From assembly GCA_021648525.1 (NCBI GenBank), contig JAKISP010000013.1, forward strand, positions 1 through 64,000: a stretch of DNA of 64,000 nucleotides. Direction: 5' to 3'. Positions 43,634 to 53,777 of this stretch are shown piece by piece. The notes under the pieces were generated by a model. That model worked only from the letters and a program-made list of their open reading frames with translations. It searched no databases and was not told where the DNA came from. Positions within the stretch are counted from its first letter, which is position 1. Each line of letters opens with the position of its first letter. Position numbers and translations under genes: made by a program. Source of the stretch: Gammaproteobacteria bacterium (GTDB lineage Bacteria > Pseudomonadota > Gammaproteobacteria > SZUA-140).

Positions 43634-44854
43634 TTAGTGGTTATCTGCAAGTCCCATCACCTGTCTCACTTCATCCAGTGTTTCGCGTGCCACTTCGCGT
43701 GCTCGCTCACTGCCTTCAGCGATAATTTTACGTACCAAATTAGGGTTTTCGATGTATTCCATCGCGCGTTCATGGATCGGTGCCTGCTCTGCGATGACAG
43801 CATCGATCACCGGTTGTTTGCAATCAATGCAGCCAATCCCTGCACTGCGACATCCTTCAACCACCCACTGACGGGTATCATCAGAAGAATAGATCTGATG
43901 GAAACCCCACACCGGACAGATCTCAGGATTACCCGGATCGGTACGACGTACACGCGCCGGATCGGTCTGCATGGTGCGCATTTTCTTCTCAACCACATCC
44001 GGTGCTTCACGCAGACCAATGGTATTGCCGTAAGATTTTGACATCTTCTGTCCATCCAGCCCCGGCATCTTCGAGGTCGGGGTTAGCAGCGCCTGAGGTT
44101 CTGGCAGAATAATCTTGCCACCCCCTTCAAGATAACCAAACAGACGCTCACGATCACCCAGGGTAATATTCTGCTGTGTCTCCAGTAGCGCGCGCGCCTT
44201 CTCAAGCGCCTCGTGATCGCCCTGCTCCTGATAATCTCTACGCAGCCCTTTATAGAGCCTGGCGTTTTTCTTACCGATTTTCTTGATCGCCTCTTCCGCT
44301 CGCTCAACAAAATCCACTTCACGACCATACTGGTGATTAAAACGCCGTGCCACTTCACGCGTCAGCTCAACATGTGCCACCTGGTCTTCACCAACCGGTA
44401 CCTGCCCTGCTTTGTAGATCAAAATATCGGCACTCTGCAGCAGTGGGTAACCCAGGAAACCGTAGGTATCGAGGTCTTTCTCTTTAAGCTTCTCCTGCTG
44501 ATCTTTATAGGTTGGCACTCGTTCCAACCAGCCCAGCGGGGTGATCATCGACAGTAGTAGATGTAACTCGGCATGCTCCGGCACGCGTGATTGAATAAAG
44601 AGACTAGCCGCCCCTGGATTAACGCCAGCCGCAAGCCAGTCAATCACCATCTCCCAGATGCTATCGCTAATCGCGGCGGTATTCTCGTAATCCGTGGTCA
44701 ATGCATGCCAGTCTGCGACGAAGAAAAAGCACTCATATTCGTGCTGTAACTTCACCCAGTTTTTCAAAACACCGTGATAGTGGCCAAGATGTAGCCTGCC
44801 GGTCGGGCGCATTCCCGAGAGCACACGATTCTTTTGAGAAGCCGTAGTAATCAA
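43634..44854 (-). CDS. trpS: Tryptophanyl-tRNA synthetase
   Basis: A 406-residue class I synthetase: HIGH-type LHLGHYHG near residue 22 and KMSKSYGN in the C-terminal half. Between them an insertion of about 60 residues (LYKGLRRDYQEQ...LFGYLEGGGKI) marks the long TrpRS type found in many gammaproteobacteria. It charges tRNA-Trp. It sits between the M50 protease and scpA, the usual order. Confidence 0.95.
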   Translation of the reverse strand: MITTASQKNRVLSGMRPTGRLHLGHYHGVLKNWVKLQHEYECFFFVADWHALTTDYENTAAISDSIWEMVIDWLAAGVNPGAASLFIQSRVPEHAELHLLLSMITPLGWLERVPTYKDQQEKLKEKDLDTYGFLGYPLLQSADILIYKAGQVPVGEDQVAHVELTREVARRFNHQYGREVDFVERAEEAIKKIGKKNARLYKGLRRDYQEQGDHEALEKARALLETQQNITLGDRERLFGYLEGGGKIILPEPQALLTPTSKMPGLDGQKMSKSYGNTIGLREAPDVVEKKMRTMQTDPARVRRTDPGNPEICPVWGFHQIYSSDDTRQWVVEGCRSAGIGCIDCKQPVIDAVIAEQAPIHERAMEYIENPNLVRKIIAEGSERAREVARETLDEVRQVMGLADNH

Positions 44855-44891
44855 TCAGTTATCCTCTTAATTTAAACAAATACATTATCTT

Positions 44892-45551
44892 TTACAGACC
44901 AAATAAAATGAATATCTGGCTCTGCAGGTAGTTAATCGGTGGCCATAAAACTTTGCCCAACACGCCTATCACCATCAACCCAAGCAGGATCACAAATCCC
45001 CAACGCTCTAGCCGATTGAACTGCCACGAGAGTTTATCCGGCAGTAGCGAGGCAACAATCCGTCCACCATCGAGCGGCGGCATCGGCAACAGATTCAACA
45101 CCATCAAAATCAGATTAATCGTAATGCCCGCGCCCCCCATATAAATCAGCGGTAATGCAACCATTTCAGCACTACCTGCGATCGCCAGCACCAGACCAAT
45201 CTTCAATACCCCTGCCCACATCAGCGCCATCAGCAGATTACTCAGCGGCCCCGCCAGCGCCACCAATGCCATATCTCGTCTGGGTTTTCGCAGATTCTCC
45301 CAGGTCACCGGTACCGGCTTTGCCCAGCCAAAGATAAAGCCGCCCATCACCAGCATCAGACCGGGAACCAGCAGGGTACCAATGGGATCGATATGTTTAA
45401 CCGGGTTTAGCGTCAACCGCCCCAGCATCTTCGCGGTGCTGTCGCCGAGCTTAAGCGCCACCCAGCCGTGGGCAACCTCATGTACCGTAATCGCCAGTAT
45501 CACCGGCATTGTCCAGACAGCGATGCGCTGCAGCAAGCTCAATTCTTCCAT
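44892..45551 (-). CDS. Site-2 protease family (M50) membrane metalloprotease
   Basis: A 219-residue polytopic protein with the zinc motif AITVHEVAHGWVALKLGD (HExxH near residue 24) and the second ligand region NLLPMPPLDGGRIVASLLP (NPxPPLDGG-like). Five to six hydrophobic segments. It cleaves within membranes; the substrate is unknown. Position next to trpS and the YrdC-like gene is conserved in gammaproteobacteria. Confidence 0.9.
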   Translation of the reverse strand: MEELSLLQRIAVWTMPVILAITVHEVAHGWVALKLGDSTAKMLGRLTLNPVKHIDPIGTLLVPGLMLVMGGFIFGWAKPVPVTWENLRKPRRDMALVALAGPLSNLLMALMWAGVLKIGLVLAIAGSAEMVALPLIYMGGAGITINLILMVLNLLPMPPLDGGRIVASLLPDKLSWQFNRLERWGFVILLGLMVIGVLGKVLWPPINYLQSQIFILFGL

Positions 45552-45624
45552 GGGTCGATTATAGCCTTATTTTAGAACGATGATTTTAATCATTTAAACG
45601 GGTTAATCCTTAATCACTACGGGA

Positions 45625-46245
45625 TCACTGCGGAATCATTGCGGGGTCACCAACGCCACGACGCACAACCAGCGGCACGTCACTTGTCAAATCAACCACG
45701 GTGCTGGGCTCATATCCTCCCCAGCCGCCATCAATCAACAAATCGACCCGTTTACCTAATTGCACCACCATTTCATCAGGATCGGTCAGTGGTTCATCGT
45801 CACCTGGCAAGATCAGGGTAACGCTCATCATCGGCTCATCCAGCACACTTAACAGCATTTGAGCGACAGGGTGTTCCGGTACGCGCAATCCAATGCTTTT
45901 ACGCTTAGGGTGCTGCAGACGACGCGGCACCTCTCGTGACGCCTCCAGGATAAAAGTGAAAGGGCCTGGTGTCAGTGATTTCAGGCGACGGAAAACATGA
46001 TTGTCGACCCTGGCATACGTTGCCAGCTCTGAGAGATCACGGCAAATCAGGGTGAAGTTGTGGTGTTCATCCAGCTCACGAATATGCCTAATACGGTCCA
46101 TTGCAGACTTGTTGCCGATCCCGCAACCCAGTGCATAACAGGAGTCTGTCGGATAGATCACCACCCCGCCGGAGCGGATTATCTCAACAGCCTGATTAAT
46201 CAGACGCAACTGTGGATTTTCCGTATGTATTCTAAGATGTTTCAT
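45625..46245 (-). CDS. YciO/Sua5/YrdC-family protein (L-threonylcarbamoyladenylate synthase-like)
   Basis: A 206-residue protein with the Sua5/YrdC fold: GGVVIYPTDSCYALGCGIGN (ATP/threonine pocket), LTPGPFTFILEASREVPRR and STVVDLTSDVPLVVRRGVGD. The YciO subgroup is less active in t6A synthesis than TsaC, and its precise role is not settled. It lies between the PHP protein and the site-2 protease, the yciO position. Confidence 0.88.
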   Translation of the reverse strand: MKHLRIHTENPQLRLINQAVEIIRSGGVVIYPTDSCYALGCGIGNKSAMDRIRHIRELDEHHNFTLICRDLSELATYARVDNHVFRRLKSLTPGPFTFILEASREVPRRLQHPKRKSIGLRVPEHPVAQMLLSVLDEPMMSVTLILPGDDEPLTDPDEMVVQLGKRVDLLIDGGWGGYEPSTVVDLTSDVPLVVRRGVGDPAMIPQ

Positions 46246-46309
46246 TAAAACAATAACCTGTTACGATGTTATTACAATTTAGATTCAATAAAATAGTAAT
46301 AAATTACGC

Positions 46310-47158
46310 TTAATCCCATGCTTGCCAGATTGGTGTACAGCCCTCTGGAAGCGCATGCACACGCCCCAGCTTTGCCCAGTTGTTATGTGGCGAATGAAAA
46401 TCAGAGCCCGCCGAAGCAAGCAACTCCAGCTCCCGTGCATACCCCGCCATCTGGGTCGCCTCCTGCAGATTGTGGCTACTACAGGCCACTTCAATCCCCT
46501 CTCCACCCAGCGCCTTGAAGTCCTTCAGAAATTCACGAAACAGCGTTCGACTCATTTTATAACGCGCCGGATGCGCCACCACAGCCTGACCACCTGCACC
46601 GTGAATCCAGCTCAGCGCATCCTCCAACGAAGCCCATTCAGCCCCAACATAGCAACGTTTCCCCTGTTGCAGATACTTTTTAAAGGCCTGCTGGAGATCC
46701 TTCACCACCCCCTTTTCCACCAGATACATCGCAAAATGTGAGCGGCTCAGGACTCCGCTTGCCAATGCACGTGCCCCTTCATAGACATCAGGCATGCCGA
46801 TTTTCTCGAATTTAACCCCAATCTCCTCCGCACGGCGTTCACGTTTGATACGCAATTCCGACAAGCCATGCTGCATTTCAGCATAGTCACGATCGACGTT
46901 AAGACCGACGATATGAATTAAACGCTTGCGCCAGCTCACCGACACCTCAATACCCGGTATAAAGCGAATGCTGGCCACTGCTGCGGCTTTGGCGGCTTCT
47001 GCATGGCCATCTGTACAGTCATGGTCGGTCAATGCAAGTACATCCACCCCGTTTTCAGCGGCCAACTGCACCAGCTCTGTTGGGCTTAACACCCCGTCTG
47101 AGGCGGTTGAATGACTATGAAGGTCGTAACAAATAGAGGGCAAGGCCTTGTTTCCCAT
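46310..47158 (-). CDS. rnm: PHP-domain 5'-3' exoribonuclease, RNase AM (YciV/TrpH)
   Basis: A 282-residue PHP phosphoesterase: DLHSHSTASDGVLSPTELV (metal-binding HxH...D), ALTDHDCTDGHAEA, IPGIEVSVSW, VVAHPARYK and SAGSDFHSPHNNW complete the metal sites. E. coli RNase AM matures the 5' ends of rRNAs. The gene is divergent from yciB and starts the conserved block. Confidence 0.9.
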   Translation of the reverse strand: MGNKALPSICYDLHSHSTASDGVLSPTELVQLAAENGVDVLALTDHDCTDGHAEAAKAAAVASIRFIPGIEVSVSWRKRLIHIVGLNVDRDYAEMQHGLSELRIKRERRAEEIGVKFEKIGMPDVYEGARALASGVLSRSHFAMYLVEKGVVKDLQQAFKKYLQQGKRCYVGAEWASLEDALSWIHGAGGQAVVAHPARYKMSRTLFREFLKDFKALGGEGIEVACSSHNLQEATQMAGYARELELLASAGSDFHSPHNNWAKLGRVHALPEGCTPIWQAWD

Positions 47159-47281
47159 TTTCGCGTGTTATACTCTTAAAACTGAATTTGAACGAGATAT
47201 TATGACATGTCTGCTCGCAACTCGCAGACCTAATCCTGTTAAACAATGACTTAACACTCTAGCTAAAACCACTCAATCCCT

Positions 47282-47848
47282 ATGAAATTTCTTGCTGACT
47301 TCTTCCCAGTCTTACTCTTTTTTGTCGCCTACAAGGTTTATGATATCTATGTGGCGACTGCCGTTGCGATTGTCGCCTCCTTTGTACAGGTCACTGTCCA
47401 TTGGCTCAGACATCGTCGCTTCGAGAATATGCACCTCGTCACCCTCGCCATTATGGTGGTGTTTGGCGGTGCAACACTCTTTTTACAGGATGAGATGTTC
47501 ATTAAATGGAAGCCAACCGTAATCAACTGGGTCTTTGCAGCCGTTTTTCTTGGCAGCCATTTTGTTGGTGAAAAAACCATCATCCAACGGATGATGGGCC
47601 AGGCAATGACACTGCCAGGCCAGGTATGGGTCAAACTCAATATCAGCTGGATCCTCTTTTTCGTCGCCATTGGCCTGCTCAATCTCTATGTCGTTTATAA
47701 CTTTGACACGGACACCTGGGTTAACTTCAAACTCTTTGGGCTGATGGGGATCACTTTCGCCTTTGTTATTCTGCAAATCCCATTTTTAACAAAATACATC
47801 ACCCCAGATGAAGAGCCAAAGCCAGACGACAGCGAAGGAAAGCCTTAA
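47282..47848 (+). CDS. yciB: Inner-membrane septation protein YciB (IspZ)
   Basis: A 188-residue protein with five hydrophobic segments, starting [20 protein letters not shown], the YciB signature; KWKPTVINW and the FFTNK-like [13 protein letters not shown] follow. It takes part in cell-envelope and septum maintenance. It overlaps yciI at the A of the stop codon. Confidence 0.95.
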   Translation: MKFLADFFPVLLFFVAYKVYDIYVATAVAIVASFVQVTVHWLRHRRFENMHLVTLAIMVVFGGATLFLQDEMFIKWKPTVINWVFAAVFLGSHFVGEKTIIQRMMGQAMTLPGQVWVKLNISWILFFVAIGLLNLYVVYNFDTDTWVNFKLFGLMGITFAFVILQIPFLTKYITPDEEPKPDDSEGKP

Positions 47849-48147
47849 TGCTGTACGCTATTTTTGCTGAAGACAGTGCAGACTCGCTTGAAAAAAGGCT
47901 CGCCAGTCGACCTGCGCACGTTCAACGCCTCACCGCATTAAAAAATGCGGGCCGCCTGGTGCTGGCTGGGCCACATCCAGCCATTGATAGCGAAGACCCT
48001 GGCAGCGCTGGTTTTAGCGGTAGCCTGATCGTTGCGGAATTTGCATCACTGGAAGATGCACAAAGCTGGGCCGATAAGGACCCCTACATCACCGCGGGGG
48101 TTTATAACAAGGTGACCACCAAACCATTTAAAAAAGTACTACCATAA
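47848..48147 (+). CDS. yciI: YciI family protein
   Basis: A 99-residue dimeric alpha-beta barrel protein: [24 protein letters not shown] with the conserved His and later [23 protein letters not shown] with the conserved Asp. The function is unclear; YciI-type domains are sometimes enzymes. It is co-transcribed with yciB, as in E. coli and relatives. Confidence 0.93.
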   Translation: MLYAIFAEDSADSLEKRLASRPAHVQRLTALKNAGRLVLAGPHPAIDSEDPGSAGFSGSLIVAEFASLEDAQSWADKDPYITAGVYNKVTTKPFKKVLP

Positions 48148-48255
48148 GATACGTTCAACTACTTGAATATTTATCACGATCAGTTGTAGCATCAAACATC
48201 CATTCAGGTGACATCCCCTGTATTAAAATTTATCAGCGCTGCAAAGGAATGAAAC

Positions 48256-49050
48256 ATGAAACCATTAAAGCACCTAACCGCAATACTTTTATCCGCATCA
48301 CTTATTTCTATTCCAGCCGTTCAGGCTGGAGATGTCATCGCGATCATTGATGGAAAACCAATCGATAACGAAACATTCAGTAGTTATGCCATGATGAGAA
48401 CTCAACAGGTACAGCACAACGGCGCGCTCACGAATGAACAGCGAAACATGCTTCTTCAGGAGTATATTAATAGCGAACTGCTTTATAACGCCGCGATAAA
48501 TGAAGGCATTGACCAGCTACCCGCGGTAAAAGCTGAAATTAAGATGCAGACTAGAACGTTAATCATCAATAGTGCGCTCAAAAAACATATGGATAGCACT
48601 TTTACAGAAGCATTACTGACCGAGGCATACAATGAACAATATGGTAAAAGTAGTAACGAATACCATATCAGACACATTCTGGTTGAGCACGAAACAGAAG
48701 CCAATAATATAATCGCAGCGCTTAAACGAGGTGAGGATTTTAAAAAATTAGCGGGCATCAGCTCTATCGACCCATCCAGCAGTGATGGTGGTAGCCTCGG
48801 GTGGATGGGTACCAACCTGATGCCAGCAGAATTCGCCGCCGTTGTGACTACTTTAAAACAGGGTGAATATGCGAGCACACCAGTAAAAAGTAATTTTGGC
48901 TGGCACATCATTCAACTCGATGAACAGCGTACTATCGCACCGCCACCGATTGAAGCCGTCGCCAATAATTTAGCGTCCTCAATACAGAATAAAATTATAA
49001 AAGAGTATGTTGATAGCCTTAGAAACAAGGCCAAAATAGAAATCAAATAG
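48256..49050 (+). CDS. Periplasmic parvulin-type peptidyl-prolyl isomerase
   Basis: A 264-residue protein with a signal peptide (MKPLKHLTAILLSASLISIP then AVQA), a SurA/PrsA-like helical N-domain (IDGKPIDNETFSSYAMMRTQ) and one parvulin domain (YHIRHILVEHE ... SDGGSLGWMGTNLMPAEF ... SNFGWHIIQLDEQR). It helps fold exported proteins. It is 108 bp after yciI and may have its own promoter. Confidence 0.9.
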   Translation: MKPLKHLTAILLSASLISIPAVQAGDVIAIIDGKPIDNETFSSYAMMRTQQVQHNGALTNEQRNMLLQEYINSELLYNAAINEGIDQLPAVKAEIKMQTRTLIINSALKKHMDSTFTEALLTEAYNEQYGKSSNEYHIRHILVEHETEANNIIAALKRGEDFKKLAGISSIDPSSSDGGSLGWMGTNLMPAEFAAVVTTLKQGEYASTPVKSNFGWHIIQLDEQRTIAPPPIEAVANNLASSIQNKIIKEYVDSLRNKAKIEIK

Positions 49051-49052
49051 TA

Positions 49053-50072
49053 TTAGCCTTTATCTGAAGTACTCAAGTGATGGCGCGCATAAATAATGGC
49101 GCCATCACAACCAGTCGAGTCATCAATTACCAGCTTAATCGACAGTTGCTGAAGGTTGTCATGCATCAACCCCTTATTGCAAAGCCGTTCAGCAAAAATC
49201 TGCTTTCTCGAAATCAGCAGTGGCTGTATCTTTAGCGGAATGCCACCCACCAGATAAACAGCTGAAAGCGGATAATAGTGCAGCGCGATATCACCAATCA
49301 CTGCAGCATAGATATCAATAAAACAATTTAATGTTTGTGTGCACAAAGAATCATCCCCTGCCATCGCATGTTCACTAATCAGTTGTGCAGGATCACCCAA
49401 TTGCAGTGCCCGCCCTATTGAGCGGGCTTCAGGCAAGCCGACTTCATCCCGAAAAAACTGATAAAGCGTATAGATACCACGCCCAGACAATAGCAGCTCT
49501 ATGCTAATGTGAGATTGCTGTCGTTGCATCCAGCTCAATAATTTGCTCTGCACCTCATTCCCTGGTGCAAAAGCGGCATGCCCTGCTTCACTACTCAATA
49601 CGCGATAGTGGTCACCCTGCCCCACAAGATGCGCCGCTCCTAATCCCGTGCCTACCCCTATCACGACGGCATCCGCAACAGCTCCGGACTGCTGCCTGCT
49701 GCTACCCGGCTTAATACAAAGCATGGCGGAATCATTTAAAAAAGGAATAGCAAAGCCTGCTGCAACCAGATCATTAATCAAACAGACATGCTCTGTCTGC
49801 AGAGCGCCTGACAGAGCTTCTTCAGTGATTTTCCAGGGCAGATTGGTGAGTGATACAGAACCAGCAATAACCGGCCCCGCAACGGCAAGGCAAGCGACAT
49901 CTAATGGCCGCTTAATGCCGAAGCATGACAGAAATTCCTCCACGACCTCAACGATACTCTCGTAATCCATACTAGCGAAAGTCTTTTCATATCGAACAGG
50001 AGACTCAACATCATACTCTACATAAACAAGCCGCGTATTCGTTCCGCCAACATCACCCGCTAATATTCGCAT
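49053..50072 (-). CDS. glk: Glucokinase
   Basis: A 339-residue ROK-independent glucokinase: MRILAGDVGGTNTRLVYVEY (ATP phosphate loop), INDLVAAGFAIPFL (catalytic Asp), GVGTGLGAAHLV and the SSEAGHAAFAP motif (glucose-binding Glu-His). It phosphorylates glucose to glucose 6-phosphate. The gene follows pgi by 11 bp on the same strand and converges on the parvulin gene. Confidence 0.93.
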   Translation of the reverse strand: MRILAGDVGGTNTRLVYVEYDVESPVRYEKTFASMDYESIVEVVEEFLSCFGIKRPLDVACLAVAGPVIAGSVSLTNLPWKITEEALSGALQTEHVCLINDLVAAGFAIPFLNDSAMLCIKPGSSRQQSGAVADAVVIGVGTGLGAAHLVGQGDHYRVLSSEAGHAAFAPGNEVQSKLLSWMQRQQSHISIELLLSGRGIYTLYQFFRDEVGLPEARSIGRALQLGDPAQLISEHAMAGDDSLCTQTLNCFIDIYAAVIGDIALHYYPLSAVYLVGGIPLKIQPLLISRKQIFAERLCNKGLMHDNLQQLSIKLVIDDSTGCDGAIIYARHHLSTSDKG

Positions 50073-50083
50073 CTGGCACTCTA

Positions 50084-51748
50084 TTATTTATAAAGCGACT
50101 TTGAGGGTGGGCGGCGCTGCTTATAGTGATTAATTAAGCCGTTGGTAGAGCTGTCATGTGTATCAATCTTCTCTGCATCGTTCAATTCACTTTCAATGGT
50201 TGCAGCAAGCTGCTTACCCAACTCTACCCCCCACTGGTCAAATGAGTTGATATTCCAGATCACTCCTTGCACAAATACTTTATGTTCATACATTGCAATC
50301 AGAGAACCCAACGTACGTGGTGTCAATGTATCAAATAGAAAAGTGCTAGTCGGCCGATTACCAGGAAAAATTTTATATGGTAGCAATGCTTCAATAGCCT
50401 CCTGGTCAAGCTCCTGTCGCTCCAGTTCAGCACGTGCTTCTTTTTCTGTTTTGCCACGCATCAACGCTTCCGTTTGCGCGAACACATTTGACATCAATGC
50501 GCGGTGATGTCGAGGAATACAGCGAAAACTAAAAATAGGGGCAAGAATATCGGAGGGAACCAGTTTCGTCCCCTGGTGCAGCAACTGAAAAAAGGCATGC
50601 TGACCAGAGATACCGATTTCACCAAACAGTACCGGGCCAGTCGTATAATTAACCTCGCAACCCTCACGATCAACATATTTGCCGTTACTCTCCATATCAA
50701 CCTGCTGCATGTAGGCCGCAAAACGGTGCAGATGCTGATCATAGGGCAACACGGCCGTCGCCTGGGCATCGAAAAAATTGTTATACCAGACCCCCAATAG
50801 TGCCATTATGACTGGGATATTTTCAGCTAATGGGGCCTCCCTGAAATGCTGGTCAACCTCATAGGCACCGGCTAGTAGCTCGTCAAAATTATCTGAACCA
50901 ATTGCAATCACAATCGATAAACCAATCGCAGACCACAATGAATAACGCCCACCCACCCAGTCACTCATCTTAAAAATATTTTCGTCTGCGATACCAAATT
51001 CTCTGGCTAACGTTAGATTAGCGGTGACCGCAGAAAAATGTTTATGAATATTGTCATCATTACCAATACCATCCACATACCACTGACGCGCTGTTTCAGC
51101 ATTCACCATGGTGTCCTGCGTCATAAAACTTTTAGAGGCGATGATAAAAAAAGTTGTTTTAGGATCGAGATACTCAAGCGTCCCATTAATATGACTTTCA
51201 TCAAGATTAGAAACAAAATGGACATTCAGATCATGCAGTGAATAAGGGCGCAGCGCCTCATTGACCATCAACGGGCCAAGATTAGAACCACCAATACCGA
51301 TATTAACCACATCAGTGATCGCCTGACCTGTCACCCCACGCCATTCTCGGCTACGAATTTTCTCAGCCAACTTTTTCACCTTAGCGCGCTCTTCTTTTAT
51401 TTCTGGCGCAATATCGACGCCATCAAGCATGATCGGTTCATCACCGTTATCACGTAGTGCAGTATGCAGTGCGGCACGATGTTCAGTGTGATTGATTTTA
51501 TCACCACTGAACAGACGTTCTATCCATCTGGAAAGATCGCTCTGTTCGGCCAGCGTTAATAATAGTGTCATCGTCGTGTCGGTGACGCGATTTTTAGAGT
51601 AATCATAAAGAATATCGTTCAGATTTAATGAAAAATCCTCAAATCGATTTTCATCCTGATCAAACAGATCGCGCATGTGCAAGTGCTTATTTTGCCTGTA
51701 ATGTTGCTCTAACGCTAACCACGCCGGTGTTTGTTGTAATTCAGTCAT
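50084..51748 (-). CDS. pgi: Glucose-6-phosphate isomerase
   Basis: A 554-residue enzyme with IGIGGSNLGPLMVNEAL, the PGI signature DWVGGRYSLWSAIGLS and the C-terminal ESNGKYVD and GQHAFFQLLHQGT blocks containing the catalytic Glu and His. It interconverts glucose 6-phosphate and fructose 6-phosphate. It forms an operon with glk. Confidence 0.97.
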   Translation of the reverse strand: MTELQQTPAWLALEQHYRQNKHLHMRDLFDQDENRFEDFSLNLNDILYDYSKNRVTDTTMTLLLTLAEQSDLSRWIERLFSGDKINHTEHRAALHTALRDNGDEPIMLDGVDIAPEIKEERAKVKKLAEKIRSREWRGVTGQAITDVVNIGIGGSNLGPLMVNEALRPYSLHDLNVHFVSNLDESHINGTLEYLDPKTTFFIIASKSFMTQDTMVNAETARQWYVDGIGNDDNIHKHFSAVTANLTLAREFGIADENIFKMSDWVGGRYSLWSAIGLSIVIAIGSDNFDELLAGAYEVDQHFREAPLAENIPVIMALLGVWYNNFFDAQATAVLPYDQHLHRFAAYMQQVDMESNGKYVDREGCEVNYTTGPVLFGEIGISGQHAFFQLLHQGTKLVPSDILAPIFSFRCIPRHHRALMSNVFAQTEALMRGKTEKEARAELERQELDQEAIEALLPYKIFPGNRPTSTFLFDTLTPRTLGSLIAMYEHKVFVQGVIWNINSFDQWGVELGKQLAATIESELNDAEKIDTHDSSTNGLINHYKQRRPPSKSLYK

Positions 51749-52064
51749 CTTTCCCCTGTCCCTGATATCCAGCTATCTAAGTATATTGTATTCAACAACA
51801 CGACTATCAGGCAAAAAATAATATTTTTAACCCAGTAGCGATCATAACTCGCGCAAGGAGTGATCACGCTATAATACTAACCATTGACAGCGAATCACAC
51901 AATGTTCATCTCGTTTTTAATCATCCTGAAGATTTAGCACTTAAACGTAATTTCTGCCTGCTTACTCAGACTCCGGCCCCTTCTCCTGTTCGCCTTAAGG
52001 AGAGCAAAGTGATAACCTGACCGTTGACTGACGTCATCATAATAAAGCGATAGAGCACTCATTA
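51749..52064. promoter_or_regulatory. Divergent pgi/pgm intergenic region
   Basis: About 316 bp without a supported gene. It must hold promoters for pgi-glk (minus) and pgm (plus). A TATAAT near 51881 in GCTATAATACTA is the best plus-strand -10; it lacks a good -35. GAGTGATCACGC before it and TTGACTGACGTCATC close to pgm are short palindromic pieces that may be operators. No riboswitch or small RNA is recognised. Confidence 0.4.
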
Positions 52065-53702
52065 ATGAATATTCAAAAAATCTCATCAACACCTTTCAGC
52101 GATCAAAAACCGGGCACCTCCGGGCTGCGCAAAAAGGTGACTGTTTTCCAGACAGCGCATTATCTGGAGAACTTCGTACAGGCGATATTCAATGTTGCCA
52201 CTGAATTAAAAGGCAACATGCTTATTCTAGGTGGTGATGGACGCTACTACAACACCAGTGCGATTCAGACGATTCTAAAAATGGCCGTTGCACACGGTGT
52301 GAGCCATATCAAAGTCGGTACCAACGGTCTACTCTCAACCCCAGCAGTCTCTCATCTCATTCGAAAAAACAGCGCTGCGGGTGGCATTATTCTCACGGCT
52401 AGTCATAACCCTGGCGGCCCAGCAGGAGATTTTGGCATCAAATTCAATAGCGCCAACGGCGGCCCTGCCGAGACAAAATTCACAGATCAGGTCTACACCG
52501 GTAGCCAGCATATCAACCAGTACAGTATCGCCGAAATTGATGATGTAGCACTAAATGAATCCGGAACGTTTCAAGTGGGTGACACGTTGATTGAAATTAT
52601 TGATCCCGTTTGTGACTACGCCGATCTGATGGAAGAGATCTTTGATTTTGACAAGATGAAAGCACTATTGGATGGCGCTACGCTCAACATCTGCTTTGAT
52701 GCCATGCATGCCATCACAGGGCCCTATGCTACCGAGATTTTTCAACGACGGCTGGGTGCTTCAAATGATTCAATTATCAATGCAACCCCACTAGAAGACT
52801 TTGGTGGTGGTCACCCCGATCCCAATCTTATTTATGCTAAAGAGCTGGTTGAGCGTCTCTACCGGGGCGAAGAATCACCCGATCTTGGTGCCGCCTCAGA
52901 TGGCGATGGTGATCGCTACATGCTGCTAGGGAAAAGTTTCTTTGTCAATCCGAGTGATTGTCTCGCAATCATGACCGCAAATGCACACCTGCTCTCAGGC
53001 TATAAACAGGGGCTAAGCGGTGTGGCACGCTCCCTGCCCACCAGCCGCGCGGTTGACAAAGTCGCCGCAAAATTAAAGATTGAGTGTTACGAAACACCCA
53101 CGGGCTGGAAGTACTTTGGCAACCTGCTTGATGATCAACGCATCACACTCTGTGGTGAAGAGAGCTTCGGCGGCGGCTCTGATCATATCAGAGAAAAGGA
53201 TGGTATCTGGGCGGTGCTGTTCTGGTTAAACCTGATAACGGTTAAACAACAGTCAGTCGAAGCGATCACCCGCGCACACTGGGCAGAATTTGGCCGTCAC
53301 TATTATTCTCGCCATGATTATGAAGGGCTAGAAAGCGGCACTGCCGAGCAGCTAATGAAAGGGCTACGCGAACGTGTCAAGAGATTAAAGGGCGAAACCC
53401 TGAATGGCCATACTGTCAGTGTCAGTGATGATTTCAGCTATATCGACCCTGTCGATCATAGCGTGACCAACCACCAGGGCATTCGAATTATATTTGATGA
53501 TGAATCACGTATCGTCTTTCGTCTGTCAGGTACCGGTACAGAAGGTGCGACCTTGCGTGTTTACCTTGAGCGTTACGAGGCTAACCCAGATCTTCATGAT
53601 CTGGAAACACAGGCCGCGCTTGCCGATATGATCGCGATCGCGGTCGATCTAGCTGAACTAAAAGCACGCTGTGGACGTGACCAACCGGACATCATCACAT
53701 AA
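52065..53702 (+). CDS. pgm: Phosphoglucomutase (alpha-D-glucose-1-phosphate type)
   Basis: A 545-residue phosphohexomutase: the phosphoserine loop TASHNPGGPAGDFGIKFN, the metal-binding loop SDGDGDRYM, sugar-binding GEESFGGGSDHIREKDG and phosphate-binding RLSGTGTEGATLRVY. It links glucose 6-phosphate and glucose 1-phosphate, the entry to glycogen synthesis through glgC. Confidence 0.96.
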   Translation: MNIQKISSTPFSDQKPGTSGLRKKVTVFQTAHYLENFVQAIFNVATELKGNMLILGGDGRYYNTSAIQTILKMAVAHGVSHIKVGTNGLLSTPAVSHLIRKNSAAGGIILTASHNPGGPAGDFGIKFNSANGGPAETKFTDQVYTGSQHINQYSIAEIDDVALNESGTFQVGDTLIEIIDPVCDYADLMEEIFDFDKMKALLDGATLNICFDAMHAITGPYATEIFQRRLGASNDSIINATPLEDFGGGHPDPNLIYAKELVERLYRGEESPDLGAASDGDGDRYMLLGKSFFVNPSDCLAIMTANAHLLSGYKQGLSGVARSLPTSRAVDKVAAKLKIECYETPTGWKYFGNLLDDQRITLCGEESFGGGSDHIREKDGIWAVLFWLNLITVKQQSVEAITRAHWAEFGRHYYSRHDYEGLESGTAEQLMKGLRERVKRLKGETLNGHTVSVSDDFSYIDPVDHSVTNHQGIRIIFDDESRIVFRLSGTGTEGATLRVYLERYEANPDLHDLETQAALADMIAIAVDLAELKARCGRDQPDIIT

Positions 53703-53777
53703 GCATTTATAATAACCCCCCGGTGCAAAGGTACAGGAGGTTTTAATCATACAGCACATTCAAGGCCAGAAAGTAAT

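Noticed and set aside
53703-53777. Possible terminator between the convergent pgm and glgP genes
   Set aside because: C-rich and G-rich runs are present, but they do not form a convincing stem with a T-tail.
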